Shown here piece after piece: positions 1-5,247 of a stretch of 8,364 nucleotides of DNA. The first letter of the stretch is position 1. Each line of letters starts with the position of its first letter. The translations under genes were made by a program, and so were the position numbers. The notes beneath the pieces were generated by a model. It searched no databases. It was not told the origin of the DNA and was given only the letters and a program-made list of their open reading frames with translations. The stretch comes from Acidobacteriota bacterium (GTDB taxonomy: Bacteria; Acidobacteriota; Vicinamibacteria; Vicinamibacterales; CAVVIG01), in contig QHWL01000116.1 in the NCBI GenBank assembly GCA_003222555.1, forward strand, positions 1 through 8,364, in the 5' to 3' direction.

Positions 1-67
1 GATCTATACCACGGACTCTTTCGTTGGCACACCGGCGGGGATGGACGTCCGCGCGTCTCCTGTCGCG

Positions 68-75
68 AGGAGAGG
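68..75 (+). promoter_or_regulatory. Shine-Dalgarno of the zinc-ribbon gene
   Basis: AGGAGAGG lies six bases before the ATG at 82. It is one of only two clear ribosome-binding sites in the window and supports the internal ATG over a start upstream of the window. Confidence 0.6.
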
Positions 76-81
76 CCGGCG

Positions 82-264
82 ATGATCCCCTGCCCGACGA
101 CAGGTCGGCCGTTGCGCATCGCGACGATCGAATCCGAGACAACCGCGATCTGCCCCGCCTGCGCCAGTCAGGGACAAGGTGGCTTCGTGTCCTTTGACGG
201 CGATCTTCGCATGGCGTACGCCTGCCCCCTGTGCTGTCAGCTGGTGTGGGTGCGGGGCGCCTAG
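82..264 (+). CDS. Small zinc-ribbon-like protein, 60 aa
   Basis: The protein has an N-terminal CPTTGRPL motif (Cys4) followed by two CxxC knuckles, CPAC at residues 24-27 and CPLC at 48-51 with an extra Cys52. This pattern fits a small treble-clef or zinc-ribbon fold that binds one Zn. No enzymatic residues, signal peptide or membrane segment are visible, so the role is unknown. The ATG at 82 is preceded by a good Shine-Dalgarno sequence, AGGAGAGG (68-75), six bases away. The frame stays open upstream to base 1, so a longer protein beginning outside the window cannot be excluded. The gene converges on the methylase gene with only 33 bp between the two stop codons. The family is recognised only by its cysteine pattern. 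Confidence 0.6.
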   Translation: MIPCPTTGRPLRIATIESETTAICPACASQGQGGFVSFDGDLRMAYACPLCCQLVWVRGA

Positions 265-297
265 TTCAGCCTCCGCGTTCGGCGAAAGCGTTCTCGT

Positions 298-1251
298 TCA
301 CGACCCCGCGATATTCGTGATCAGGTACTCCTCGACGTGTCCTCGCCGGGCGCTGTTGCTGTTGACCGCACGCCGCGCCGGCACACGCAGCGCCCGCAGG
401 CCGGCGTCGCGGACCTCGCGGTCGGCATCGTAGAGGGCAGCAATCTCATCGGCCGTTGAGTTGCTCAACAGCACGTGGCATCTGCGACGCGCCAGCTCGA
501 TGATCATCGCTTGCAGCCGCCGCTGATCGGCAGCGGCGAAACGCGGCGCGGTGTACGACGTGAAGCTCGACGTTACGCTAAGCGGAGCGTACGGCGGATC
601 GACGTAGAGGAAATCCTCCGCCTCCGCGAGGGTCCGCGCGATTTCGAACGATCCGCATTCCAGCCGGACCCGCTTTCCGGCCAGCGCGTGCGCGACGCGA
701 AACAACTTCGGTCTATCGACGATTGTCGGCCGATCGTAGCGGCCCGCGGGTACATTGAAGTCACCGCGCGCGTTCACGCGAAACAGCCCGTTGAACCCGG
801 TACGATTGAGATAGATGAGCATCGCGGCGAGATCGGGCGTATAGGCGATGCGCCCGGTGGCGCTGCGCAAGCCTTCGCGAAGCGGGTTGAACTGGCGATC
901 GCGGACCCTGTAATAATGCCGATGTCCGTCGCGTGCGTGCGCGGCCGCGAGCTCGTCGAGCGCCTCCGCCACTCTCTCCGGTGAGTCGCGCACCGCCTCA
1001 TAGCAGCCAATCAGATCCGCATTCGAATCAATCAGCACGACGTCGCGATCGAGGAGACGGCCGGCGCTGTGCAGATCGAAGAACACCGCGCCGCTGCCGA
1101 AGAAGGGCTCGATGTAGCGGCCGAAGTCCTGTGGATAAAACCGACGCAGGTGGGGCAGGAGCTGGCGCTTGCCGCCCACCCATTTCAACAAGGGTCGGAC
1201 GGGGACGGTGGGAATTGCTGATTGCTGATTGCTGATTGCTGATTTTCTCAA
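298..1251 (-). CDS. dam: Dam-type DNA N6-adenine methyltransferase (D12 class)
   Basis: It transfers a methyl group from SAM to adenine N6, most likely in GATC. Numbered from the TTG at 1251 (317 aa), it shows LKWVGGKRQ (22-30), the SAM-binding motif EPFFGSG (48-54), a target-recognition stretch YLNRTGFNGLFR (147-158) plus FNVPAGRY (165-172), and the catalytic DPPYAPLS (218-225). From memory, the recognition stretch matches E. coli Dam closely, including the Leu, Arg, Pro and Tyr positions used for GATC contacts. E. coli Dam is 278 aa, so this protein is longer at the N-terminus. The start is uncertain because no ATG lies near LKWVGGK. TTG 1251 overlaps the anti-sigma stop as TTGA, with only a weak GAGAG upstream. 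Alternatives are GTG at 1275 or 1272, or a start downstream of the heptamer repeat. It is the third gene of the sigma operon. Family call firm, start weak. Confidence 0.9.
   Translation of the reverse strand: MRKSAISNQQSAIPTVPVRPLLKWVGGKRQLLPHLRRFYPQDFGRYIEPFFGSGAVFFDLHSAGRLLDRDVVLIDSNADLIGCYEAVRDSPERVAEALDELAAAHARDGHRHYYRVRDRQFNPLREGLRSATGRIAYTPDLAAMLIYLNRTGFNGLFRVNARGDFNVPAGRYDRPTIVDRPKLFRVAHALAGKRVRLECGSFEIARTLAEAEDFLYVDPPYAPLSVTSSFTSYTAPRFAAADQRRLQAMIIELARRRCHVLLSNSTADEIAALYDADREVRDAGLRALRVPARRAVNSNSARRGHVEEYLITNIAGS
1214..1244. repeat. Heptamer tandem repeat (ATTGCTG)4
   Basis: Four perfect copies of ATTGCTG at 1214-1220, 1221-1227, 1228-1234 and 1235-1241 are followed by a partial ATT. 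On the minus strand they are read as part of the methylase frame, encoding a Ser-Ala-Ile-Ser-Asn-Gln-Gln type stretch before the conserved LKWVGGK block. The array begins about 4 nt beyond the anti-sigma stop. Confidence 0.9.
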
Positions 1252-1724
1252 GTCAACTCTCGTTCCGCCCACCACCAGATGCCGAGCGCGGTCACCAGGA
1301 GCGCCGTCGCACCGGCGTACAGCGGCACCGTCGGCGCGACGCGCCTCGCCAGTGTCACCAAGCCGGTGCCCAGCAGAGCGACGGCGTCGTTGCTCACGGC
1401 GACCAGGCCGCTGCGGTGCAACACGAGCCACACGCTCCCAAGAATGGCCAGCAAGACCAGGCCGAGGGTGACGTTGAAGCCCAGGTCGAGGAACTGTTCG
1501 GTCCGCCATCGCGCGCGGCGCACGCGCGCCATCGTGCGCGAGGTGAACTGCGCTGGCGCGCGAGGCATCGGACGCGCCTGAAGTATCTGCTCCAGCCGGC
1601 GCGCGTCCTCGAGCGCCGCGGCGCAGTGGGGACACGACGCCAGGTGAGCGGCGATGCGATCGTCAGGCGTGAGCTCGCCCGCGGCAATCGGTTCGAGGGC
1701 GTCGAGGACTTCAGTACAAAGCAT
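1248..1724 (-). CDS. Zinc-finger transmembrane anti-sigma factor
   Basis: This 158-aa protein begins with a ZAS-type zinc-binding anti-sigma domain: Cys3, then His27-x3-Cys31-x2-Cys34 (HLASCPHC). A linker rich in Arg follows (about 51-74). Two hydrophobic segments come next, about 84-103 and 133-153, the last ending in WWW. Proteins of this design hold an ECF sigma factor at the membrane until a signal releases it. The partner is almost certainly the sigma gene 181 bp upstream on the same strand. The ATG at 1724 has no Shine-Dalgarno sequence: the heptamer array reaches to within 3 nt of the start codon and occupies the normal site. The stop TGA (1250-1248) overlaps the proposed methylase TTG. 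The C-terminus after the second membrane segment is very short, so no large periplasmic sensor domain is present. Confidence 0.88.
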   Translation of the reverse strand: MLCTEVLDALEPIAAGELTPDDRIAAHLASCPHCAAALEDARRLEQILQARPMPRAPAQFTSRTMARVRRARWRTEQFLDLGFNVTLGLVLLAILGSVWLVLHRSGLVAVSNDAVALLGTGLVTLARRVAPTVPLYAGATALLVTALGIWWWAERELT

Positions 1725-1727
1725 GCT

Positions 1728-1886
1728 GGTTCTGGGTTCTCGGTTCTGGGTTCTGGGTTCGGTGCGAGGTTCTAGGTTCTGGGTGCGGGTGCGTAATGCG
1801 GAATCCGGCCAGCGCGTTTTCGCGTGCGAACCCCGAACCAGGAACCCCGAACCGAACCCAGCACCTCGAACGCAGAACCCAGAACC
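1728..1886. repeat. Inverted heptamer repeat array between sigma and anti-sigma genes
   Basis: The left arm (1728-1788) is built of 7-bp units of GGTTCTG and variants (GGTTCTC, GGTTCTA, GGTGCGA, GGTGCGG), with one 5-bp unit at 1756-1760. The right arm (about 1827-1886) carries the complementary units (CGAACCC, CGAACCA, GGAACCC, CAGAACC). The outer ends are perfectly complementary for 13 bp: 1728-1740 against 1874-1886. The arms can form one long imperfect hairpin around a loop of roughly 1789-1826, which contains TAATGCGGAATCCGG. No convincing gene lies in the 181-bp gap (1725-1905). Near the sigma stop the plus strand also has a short ATCGTT duplication (1889-1900). Confidence 0.85.
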
Positions 1887-1905
1887 ATATCGTTATCGTT
1901 ATCAT

Positions 1906-2451
1906 TTACTTCAGCTCCGTTTCCAACATCCGCCGGAGCTGCTGCTTCGCGCGATACAGCTGGGTCTTCACAGTGCCCAGCGGAAGCTGCAGCGCCTCGG
2001 CGAGCTCTTCGTATCGCGCGCCGTCAAGGTAGTGCGCGGCGATGAGGAGCCGGTAGTTCGCGGGCAGGCGGACGATGGCTTTCTCCAGGCGGTCCCTCAG
2101 CTCGAGATCGCTGAATCGCCGATCCGACACCGACGGCATCGATCGCCCGCTCATGCGATCGTCGTCAAGCGAGACCATCGCCTCCCGAGGCGCCTGATCT
2201 TGGGCGCACACGTTCGCGACGATGCGATAAATCCATGTGGACAAACGCGCTTCTCCGCGGAAGTAGGGCAGTCCACGGTGGATCCGCAGGAACACGTCCT
2301 GGGCCAGGTCTTCGGCCCGCGACCGATCCTGCACTGTGCGGGCAATCAATCCGAACACCAGATCCTTGAAGCGGTCGACCAGCTCCTCAAACGCGCGCTC
2401 ATCGCCCAAACGGCAGCGCTCGACGAGCTCGCGCTCGTTGACAACTTGCAT
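1906..2451 (-). CDS. ECF (RpoE-like) RNA polymerase sigma factor
   Basis: The 181-aa size is typical of an ECF sigma factor with only regions 2 and 4. Region 2 spans about residues 19-85: RAFEELVDRFKDLVFGL, then DLAQDVFLRI (48-57), the core-binding part, and GEARLSTWIYRIVAN (66-80), which contacts the -10 element. Region 4 spans about 122-175, with LPANYRLLI and a helix-turn-helix YEELAEALQLPLGTVKTQL (147-165) that reads the -35. A linker rich in charged residues joins the two. It is the first gene of a leftward operon with the anti-sigma factor and Dam. The ATG at 2451 lies only 10 nt after a promoter-like -10 (2467-2462), so the message would start 3-6 nt before the start codon. No Shine-Dalgarno sequence is visible. 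Self-activation is the likely regulation. Confidence 0.95.
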   Translation of the reverse strand: MQVVNERELVERCRLGDERAFEELVDRFKDLVFGLIARTVQDRSRAEDLAQDVFLRIHRGLPYFRGEARLSTWIYRIVANVCAQDQAPREAMVSLDDDRMSGRSMPSVSDRRFSDLELRDRLEKAIVRLPANYRLLIAAHYLDGARYEELAEALQLPLGTVKTQLYRAKQQLRRMLETELK

Positions 2452-2461
2452 CCGCCAAAGT

Positions 2462-2492
2462 ATTAGAGCATGCCGATCAGCAGATTGTTTCA
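2462..2492 (-). promoter_or_regulatory. ECF-type promoter of the sigma/anti-sigma/dam operon
   Basis: On the minus strand the -35 TGAAACA (2492-2486) is followed by exactly 17 nt and then CTCTAAT (2468-2462). TGAAAC -35 elements and TCTAA -10 elements are known in ECF promoters. The transcript would start at about 2455, almost at the ATG (2451). Confidence is raised by the identical arrangement on the other strand. Confidence 0.65.
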
Positions 2493-2500
2493 GTGAAACA
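2486..2500. promoter_or_regulatory. Perfect 15-bp palindrome joining the two -35 elements
   Basis: TGTTTCAGTGAAACA is a perfect 7+1+7 inverted repeat. Its two halves are the -35 elements of the divergent promoters, back to back with a single G (2493) between them. Confidence 0.8.
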
Positions 2501-2524
2501 TTCCTGCCGCCGGACCGGTCTAAT
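2494..2524 (+). promoter_or_regulatory. ECF-type promoter of the DUF6249-like gene
   Basis: The -35 TGAAACA (2494-2500) is followed by 17 nt and GTCTAAT (2518-2524). The start of transcription would fall near 2530, giving a leader of about 24 nt that contains the GGGAGG ribosome-binding site. It mirrors the leftward promoter in both elements and in spacing. Confidence 0.65.
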
Positions 2525-2543
2525 CACTTCAGGTTGGTAAAAC

Positions 2544-2549
2544 GGGAGG
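2544..2549 (+). promoter_or_regulatory. Shine-Dalgarno of the DUF6249-like gene
   Basis: GGGAGG lies four bases before the ATG at 2554 and fixes that start. It contrasts with the neighbouring sigma and anti-sigma genes, which have no such site. Confidence 0.7.
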
Positions 2550-2553
2550 CGCG

Positions 2554-3003
2554 ATGGATCCTGGCGTGATTGGGGTGTTTGTCCCGATTGTCGCGATTGT
2601 GGGCGGAATCACGTTAGCTGCCATCAAGACCATGGCCAAAGCGCGCATCCGCGAGCTCCAGATCCGCGAGCGGATCGCGATGATCGAGAAAGGATTGGTC
2701 CCTCCGCCCGAGGTGGATCCGAGCGGCTTCGATCTTGCGATGGACAGGCACGAGCGCGCCGATTGGACAGCCGGCGCACCCAGGCACCGCCGGGCAGGAA
2801 TCACGCTCATGGGCGTCGGGTTCGGCTTGATGGTCTTGATTGCGTTCGCAGGCCACGACCGCTCGTCGGCCCTCGGCGTCGGCGGGTTTCTCGTGGTGCT
2901 CGGCGCTGCGTTTTTCATCAACAGTCTCTTCGAGCTCCGGCAGCCGCCGCCCACGCCGTCCGGACCAAACCAACTGCCCCCGCCTCCGCCTGCCGGATCC
3001 TGA
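2554..3003 (+). CDS. Small membrane protein, DUF6249-like
   Basis: The 149-aa protein has a hydrophobic segment at about 5-24, then a charged amphipathic helix with RIRELQIRERIAMIEKGL (31-48), then a short soluble part. Two further hydrophobic segments follow at about 82-99 and 107-124, and a Pro-rich tail (131-149). The 'RER-AMIEKGL-PP' block after a first membrane helix is, from memory, the mark of DUF6249-type proteins, whose biochemical function is unknown. Members are often found beside ECF sigma and anti-sigma genes. Here the gene diverges from the sigma operon with a matching ECF promoter, so it is probably a direct target of that sigma, possibly a membrane stress or sensing component. 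That role is inference. Start fixed by GGGAGG. Confidence 0.85.
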   Translation: MDPGVIGVFVPIVAIVGGITLAAIKTMAKARIRELQIRERIAMIEKGLVPPPEVDPSGFDLAMDRHERADWTAGAPRHRRAGITLMGVGFGLMVLIAFAGHDRSSALGVGGFLVVLGAAFFINSLFELRQPPPTPSGPNQLPPPPPAGS

Positions 3004-3045
3004 TTGATACACCGGCCATTAGCCGATAACAAGTTAGACAGCGTA

Positions 3046-3065
3046 GCGGCCGAAATTGCGGCCGT
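3046..3065. terminator. Possible hairpin after the DUF6249-like gene
   Basis: CGGCCG (3047-3052) and CGGCCG (3059-3064) flank a 6-nt AAATTG loop and can form a GC-rich 6-bp stem, plus a G-T pair. No T-run follows immediately (the nearest, TTTTT, is about 20 nt on), so an intrinsic terminator is only possible. Confidence 0.25.
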
Positions 3066-3151
3066 AAACTACTGATACAACTGTTTTTATACGACTGTCC
3101 TGGAGCCTCAAGCTGTGAGCGGCCAGGCTGCAGTGTGTATCGGCTTGGATC

Positions 3152-3182
3152 GACATACGTGTCGATATTGACACAGTATGTC
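3152..3182. promoter_or_regulatory. Operator-like inverted repeat
   Basis: The left arm GACATACGTGTC (3152-3163) and right arm GACACAGTATGTC (3170-3182) are complementary except for one extra base. They are separated by GATATT. The right arm overlaps the -35 of the adjacent promoter, the expected place for a repressor or regulator dimer. In RNA it could form only if transcription started upstream. Confidence 0.55.
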
Positions 3183-3196
3183 TCTTAAGTCATAAT
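3168..3196 (+). promoter_or_regulatory. Near-consensus sigma-70-type promoter for the EPS genes
   Basis: TTGACA (3168-3173, 6 of 6) is followed by 17 nt and CATAAT (3191-3196, 5 of 6) in the AT-rich part of the gap. Transcription would start near 3203, leaving a leader of about 110 nt to the ATG at 3314. It is the best promoter for the regulator and the EPS genes behind it. Confidence 0.65.
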
Positions 3197-3201
3197 AAGT
3201 C
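3186..3201. repeat. TAAGTC direct repeat, one helical turn apart
   Basis: TAAGTC occurs at 3186-3191 and 3196-3201, a 10-bp period that puts both copies on one face of the DNA. The pair straddles the -10 of the promoter. It could be a regulator site or chance. Confidence 0.4.
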
Positions 3202-3222
3202 GTTTATTGGCAGTGTGTGGAC

Positions 3223-3239
3223 CGGCCCTGCTCTTGCCA
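3223..3239 (+). promoter_or_regulatory. Weak sigma-54-like promoter match
   Basis: CGGCCC (3223-3228), five bases, then TTGCC (3234-3238) keeps the GG-N10-GC spacing of sigma-54 promoters. It deviates from TGGCAC and TTGCA at several positions. It is listed because the next gene belongs to the sigma-54 activator family, but it is a poor match beside the sigma-70-type promoter. Confidence 0.2.
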
Positions 3240-3313
3240 CGCTCTGACGGTTGTCTGTAAGTGACGGGGCGGAGCTCTCTCTAGCTTCTCCTTGCATTAC
3301 GCGGCCCATTGTT

Positions 3314-4342
3314 ATGGTCATGCCGGATACGTTGATGCGAGCCGGTGCTCGGGCAGCTCGGTTCGACCGCCCCGTAGCGGGCGCGCTGGAACTGGATGGC
3401 GGTTCCGCAGCGATCTTGCGCGTTCAGGAGCTGGCGCGGCGGGCGGCGGTTGTTGAGAGCGGCGTCCTGCTCGTCGCCGATCGCGGCTGCGCTGTCGAGG
3501 CGGTTGCTCGCGAGCTGCACGAGCGCGGGCGTTCGCCGACTGCGCCTTACCTCGTCGTCGACTGCGCCGTTGGCGATCATCTCCACGTCGCGCGGCACCT
3601 CTTCGGCGAGGTCGCCGATCATACGCCGTCCGACCTCGAGTCCATCACCGCCGACAGCCGGATTGCCGCGGCGCGCGGGGGAACGTTGTTCCTGCAGGAC
3701 ATCACCGAGTTGTCCACAGCCGTGCAGGCCCGGCTCGCGCGCGTGGTTCGCGACGGTGAGGTGCGGATCGACGGTGAGCCGGCCGCGATCGGACTGCGTC
3801 TGATGGCAAGCGCTCCGCCGAGCATCGACGCGGATGTGCGCGAGAATCGGTTTCGCGCCGATTTGTATCGCCGGCTGGCGGCGTCGAGGATTGACTTGCC
3901 GCCGCTTGGCGACCGGGCGGAGGACGTGCCGGCTCTCGCCGTGCGTCTGCTCGAAGAGCTGTGCGCGGAGCGGTCTCTTCCGGCGCGAAGCTTCACGCCG
4001 ACCGCGCTCGCGCTGCTCGCCGCGCTCACGTGGCCCGGTAACCTCGCCGAGTTGCGTGGCGTGATCGAGCGGGTCGTTGCCGACGCGCATCACGACGTGA
4101 TTCAAATCGAAGACCTGCTGCCGGCGCTTCGTCTGGATCGCGTGCCGGCGCCGTTTGCGCCCGCGGGCAGCCTGCGCGAAGCGCGGCTTCGTTTCGAGCG
4201 CGAGTACATCGCGGCCGTCCTGCAGCACCATGGATGGCGGGCGGCGGAAGCCGCCCATACGCTCGGTATTCAACGTCCGAACTTGTACCGGAAGACACGT
4301 CAGCTCGGGATTCCGCTCGCCAAGGTTTCCGATAGCGTTTGA
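3314..4342 (+). CDS. Sigma-54-activator-like regulator with degenerate AAA+ domain and Fis-type HTH
   Basis: From the ATG at 3314 the protein is 342 aa. It keeps the layout of the AAA+ core of bacterial enhancer-binding proteins: GGTLFLQDI (122-130), RADLYRRL (181-188), LPPLGDRAEDVPALA (195-209), WPGNLAELRGVIE (240-252). A C-terminal Fis-like helix-turn-helix follows (about 287-332), with AAEAAHTLGIQRPNLYRK at its end. The catalytic parts are gone. The Walker A GESGTGKE is ADRGCAVE (55-62, no Lys), the GAFTGA sigma-54-contact loop is absent after HLFGE (95-99), and the Walker B DE is QD (128-129). There is no N-terminal receiver domain. It probably binds DNA without ATP hydrolysis or sigma-54 activation, perhaps as a local EPS regulator. 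The start is uncertain: TTG 3251 and ATG 3320 are in frame and none has a clear ribosome site. The stop lies 17 bp before the export gene's ATG. Confidence 0.85.
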   Translation: MVMPDTLMRAGARAARFDRPVAGALELDGGSAAILRVQELARRAAVVESGVLLVADRGCAVEAVARELHERGRSPTAPYLVVDCAVGDHLHVARHLFGEVADHTPSDLESITADSRIAAARGGTLFLQDITELSTAVQARLARVVRDGEVRIDGEPAAIGLRLMASAPPSIDADVRENRFRADLYRRLAASRIDLPPLGDRAEDVPALAVRLLEELCAERSLPARSFTPTALALLAALTWPGNLAELRGVIERVVADAHHDVIQIEDLLPALRLDRVPAPFAPAGSLREARLRFEREYIAAVLQHHGWRAAEAAHTLGIQRPNLYRKTRQLGIPLAKVSDSV

Positions 4343-4359
4343 ATGAAAGCGAATCTGCC

Positions 4360-5238
4360 ATGACATTTCTGCTAGCGCTCCTGTTGGTCTTTCACCTGGC
4401 GCCGCAGCGGGCCGCCCCGCAGACGCCCGCTCCGAAGGTTCCGGCTGCGCCGAAGTCCCAGCCGCCGGTTCCCGTCCCCAGCGCGACCAGCTATGTAATC
4501 GGTTCGCAGGACCAGCTCAAGATCACCGTGTTCGACGAGCCGGACCTCTCGACCAATTACCGCGTCGATGCCGATGGGATGATCACGTTTCCGCTCATCG
4601 GGAGAGTGCCGGCGCGCGGGTTGACGCTGAGCGAGTTCCAGGACCGCCTCATCGGCCGGCTGGCCGCCGGCTACCTCCGGAACCCGCAGGTGCGCGTCGA
4701 GATCGATCAGTACAAGAGCCAGAGCATTTTCGTAATCGGCGAGGTCCGATCGCCGGGGAAGATCATGATGAGCGGAGCCATATCGCTCATCGAGGCGCTC
4801 GCGGTGGCCGGTTCACCGACGTCGACGGCGAGCAACGAGCTGGTGGTCGTCCACCCGAAACGTCCGACGGCCGAGGGATCCCCGACCCTGCCCGGAGACG
4901 ATCGGGATGCCGAGACGACGCGCGTGAACATCAAAGACCTGCAGGTCGGCAAGGCCGGCCAGAATATCGTGCTGCAGGATGGCGACACCATTTTCGTCCC
5001 GAAAGCGCAGACGTTCTACATCACCGGCCAGGTGAGGAATCCCGGATCGTATGTGCTGGATCCCGGAATGACGGTGCTCCAGGCCGTTTCGCTGGCCGGC
5101 GGCTTGACCGAACGCGGATCCGATCGCGGCATGAAAATCATCCGGATCACCGACAACAAGCGGCACGAACTCGACGTGAAGGAGACCGACAGCGTCCTGC
5201 CGAACGACACGATACAGATTCGCCAGAAGTTCTTCTAA
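4360..5238 (+). CDS. Wza-type polysaccharide export protein with SLBB domains
   Basis: From the ATG at 4360 the protein is 292 aa. A hydrophobic N-terminus (2-13) and a Pro/Ala-rich linker (15-42) precede a Poly_export domain at about 44-118: YVIGSQDQLKITVFDEPDLS, then VDADGMITFPLIGRV. Two SLBB-type repeats follow, about 122-213 (FVIGEVRSPGKI...) and 218-288 (FYITGQVRNPGSY...). This family forms or feeds the outer-membrane channel for capsule or EPS. Unlike E. coli Wza there is no Cys in the signal region, so it is not an obvious lipoprotein, and no C-terminal membrane helix is seen. It is short for the family (Wza is near 380 aa). An in-frame TTG at 4339 overlaps the regulator stop as TTGA and could be the true, translationally coupled start, but it would add acidic residues before the signal sequence. 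Confidence 0.92.
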   Translation: MTFLLALLLVFHLAPQRAAPQTPAPKVPAAPKSQPPVPVPSATSYVIGSQDQLKITVFDEPDLSTNYRVDADGMITFPLIGRVPARGLTLSEFQDRLIGRLAAGYLRNPQVRVEIDQYKSQSIFVIGEVRSPGKIMMSGAISLIEALAVAGSPTSTASNELVVVHPKRPTAEGSPTLPGDDRDAETTRVNIKDLQVGKAGQNIVLQDGDTIFVPKAQTFYITGQVRNPGSYVLDPGMTVLQAVSLAGGLTERGSDRGMKIIRITDNKRHELDVKETDSVLPNDTIQIRQKFF

Positions 5239-5247
5239 CAATCAACA

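Larger units (their letters stand above)
3004..3313. other. Gene-free regulatory stretch before the EPS genes
   Basis: These 310 bp are visibly more AT-rich than the flanks and hold no convincing gene. From left to right they contain a CGGCCG hairpin (3046-3065), an inverted repeat (3152-3182), a strong sigma-70-type promoter (3168-3196), a TAAGTC direct repeat (3186-3201) and a weak sigma-54-like match (3223-3239). The 9-mer GCAGTGTGT occurs twice, at 3130-3138 and 3210-3218. The frame of the downstream regulator is open from a TTG at 3251, so the coding start could lie inside this stretch. Confidence 0.7.

Noticed and set aside
265..297. Possible terminator between the convergent zinc-ribbon and dam genes
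   Set aside because: CGCGTT/AAAGCG pairs at only 5 of 6 positions and no clean T-run follows on either strand.
1252..1635. N-terminal extension of the methylase frame to an ATG at 1635
   Set aside because: It would overlap the anti-sigma gene by nearly 390 bp with an Arg-rich stretch unrelated to Dam; start placed at or after the anti-sigma stop.
1214..1886. CRISPR array suggested by short regular repeats
   Set aside because: Units are 7 bp with no spacers, so these are simple tandem or inverted heptamers.
1654..2466. 270-aa plus-strand frame through the heptamer array and sigma gene
   Set aside because: Its Asn-Pro-Glu-Pro-like stretch is only the 7-bp repeat translated; the rest is antisense to a clear sigma factor.
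3281..4366. 361-aa open frame on the minus strand, antisense to the regulator
   Set aside because: No recognisable domain and Arg/Gln-rich; the plus-strand frame has the AAA+ and HTH layout.
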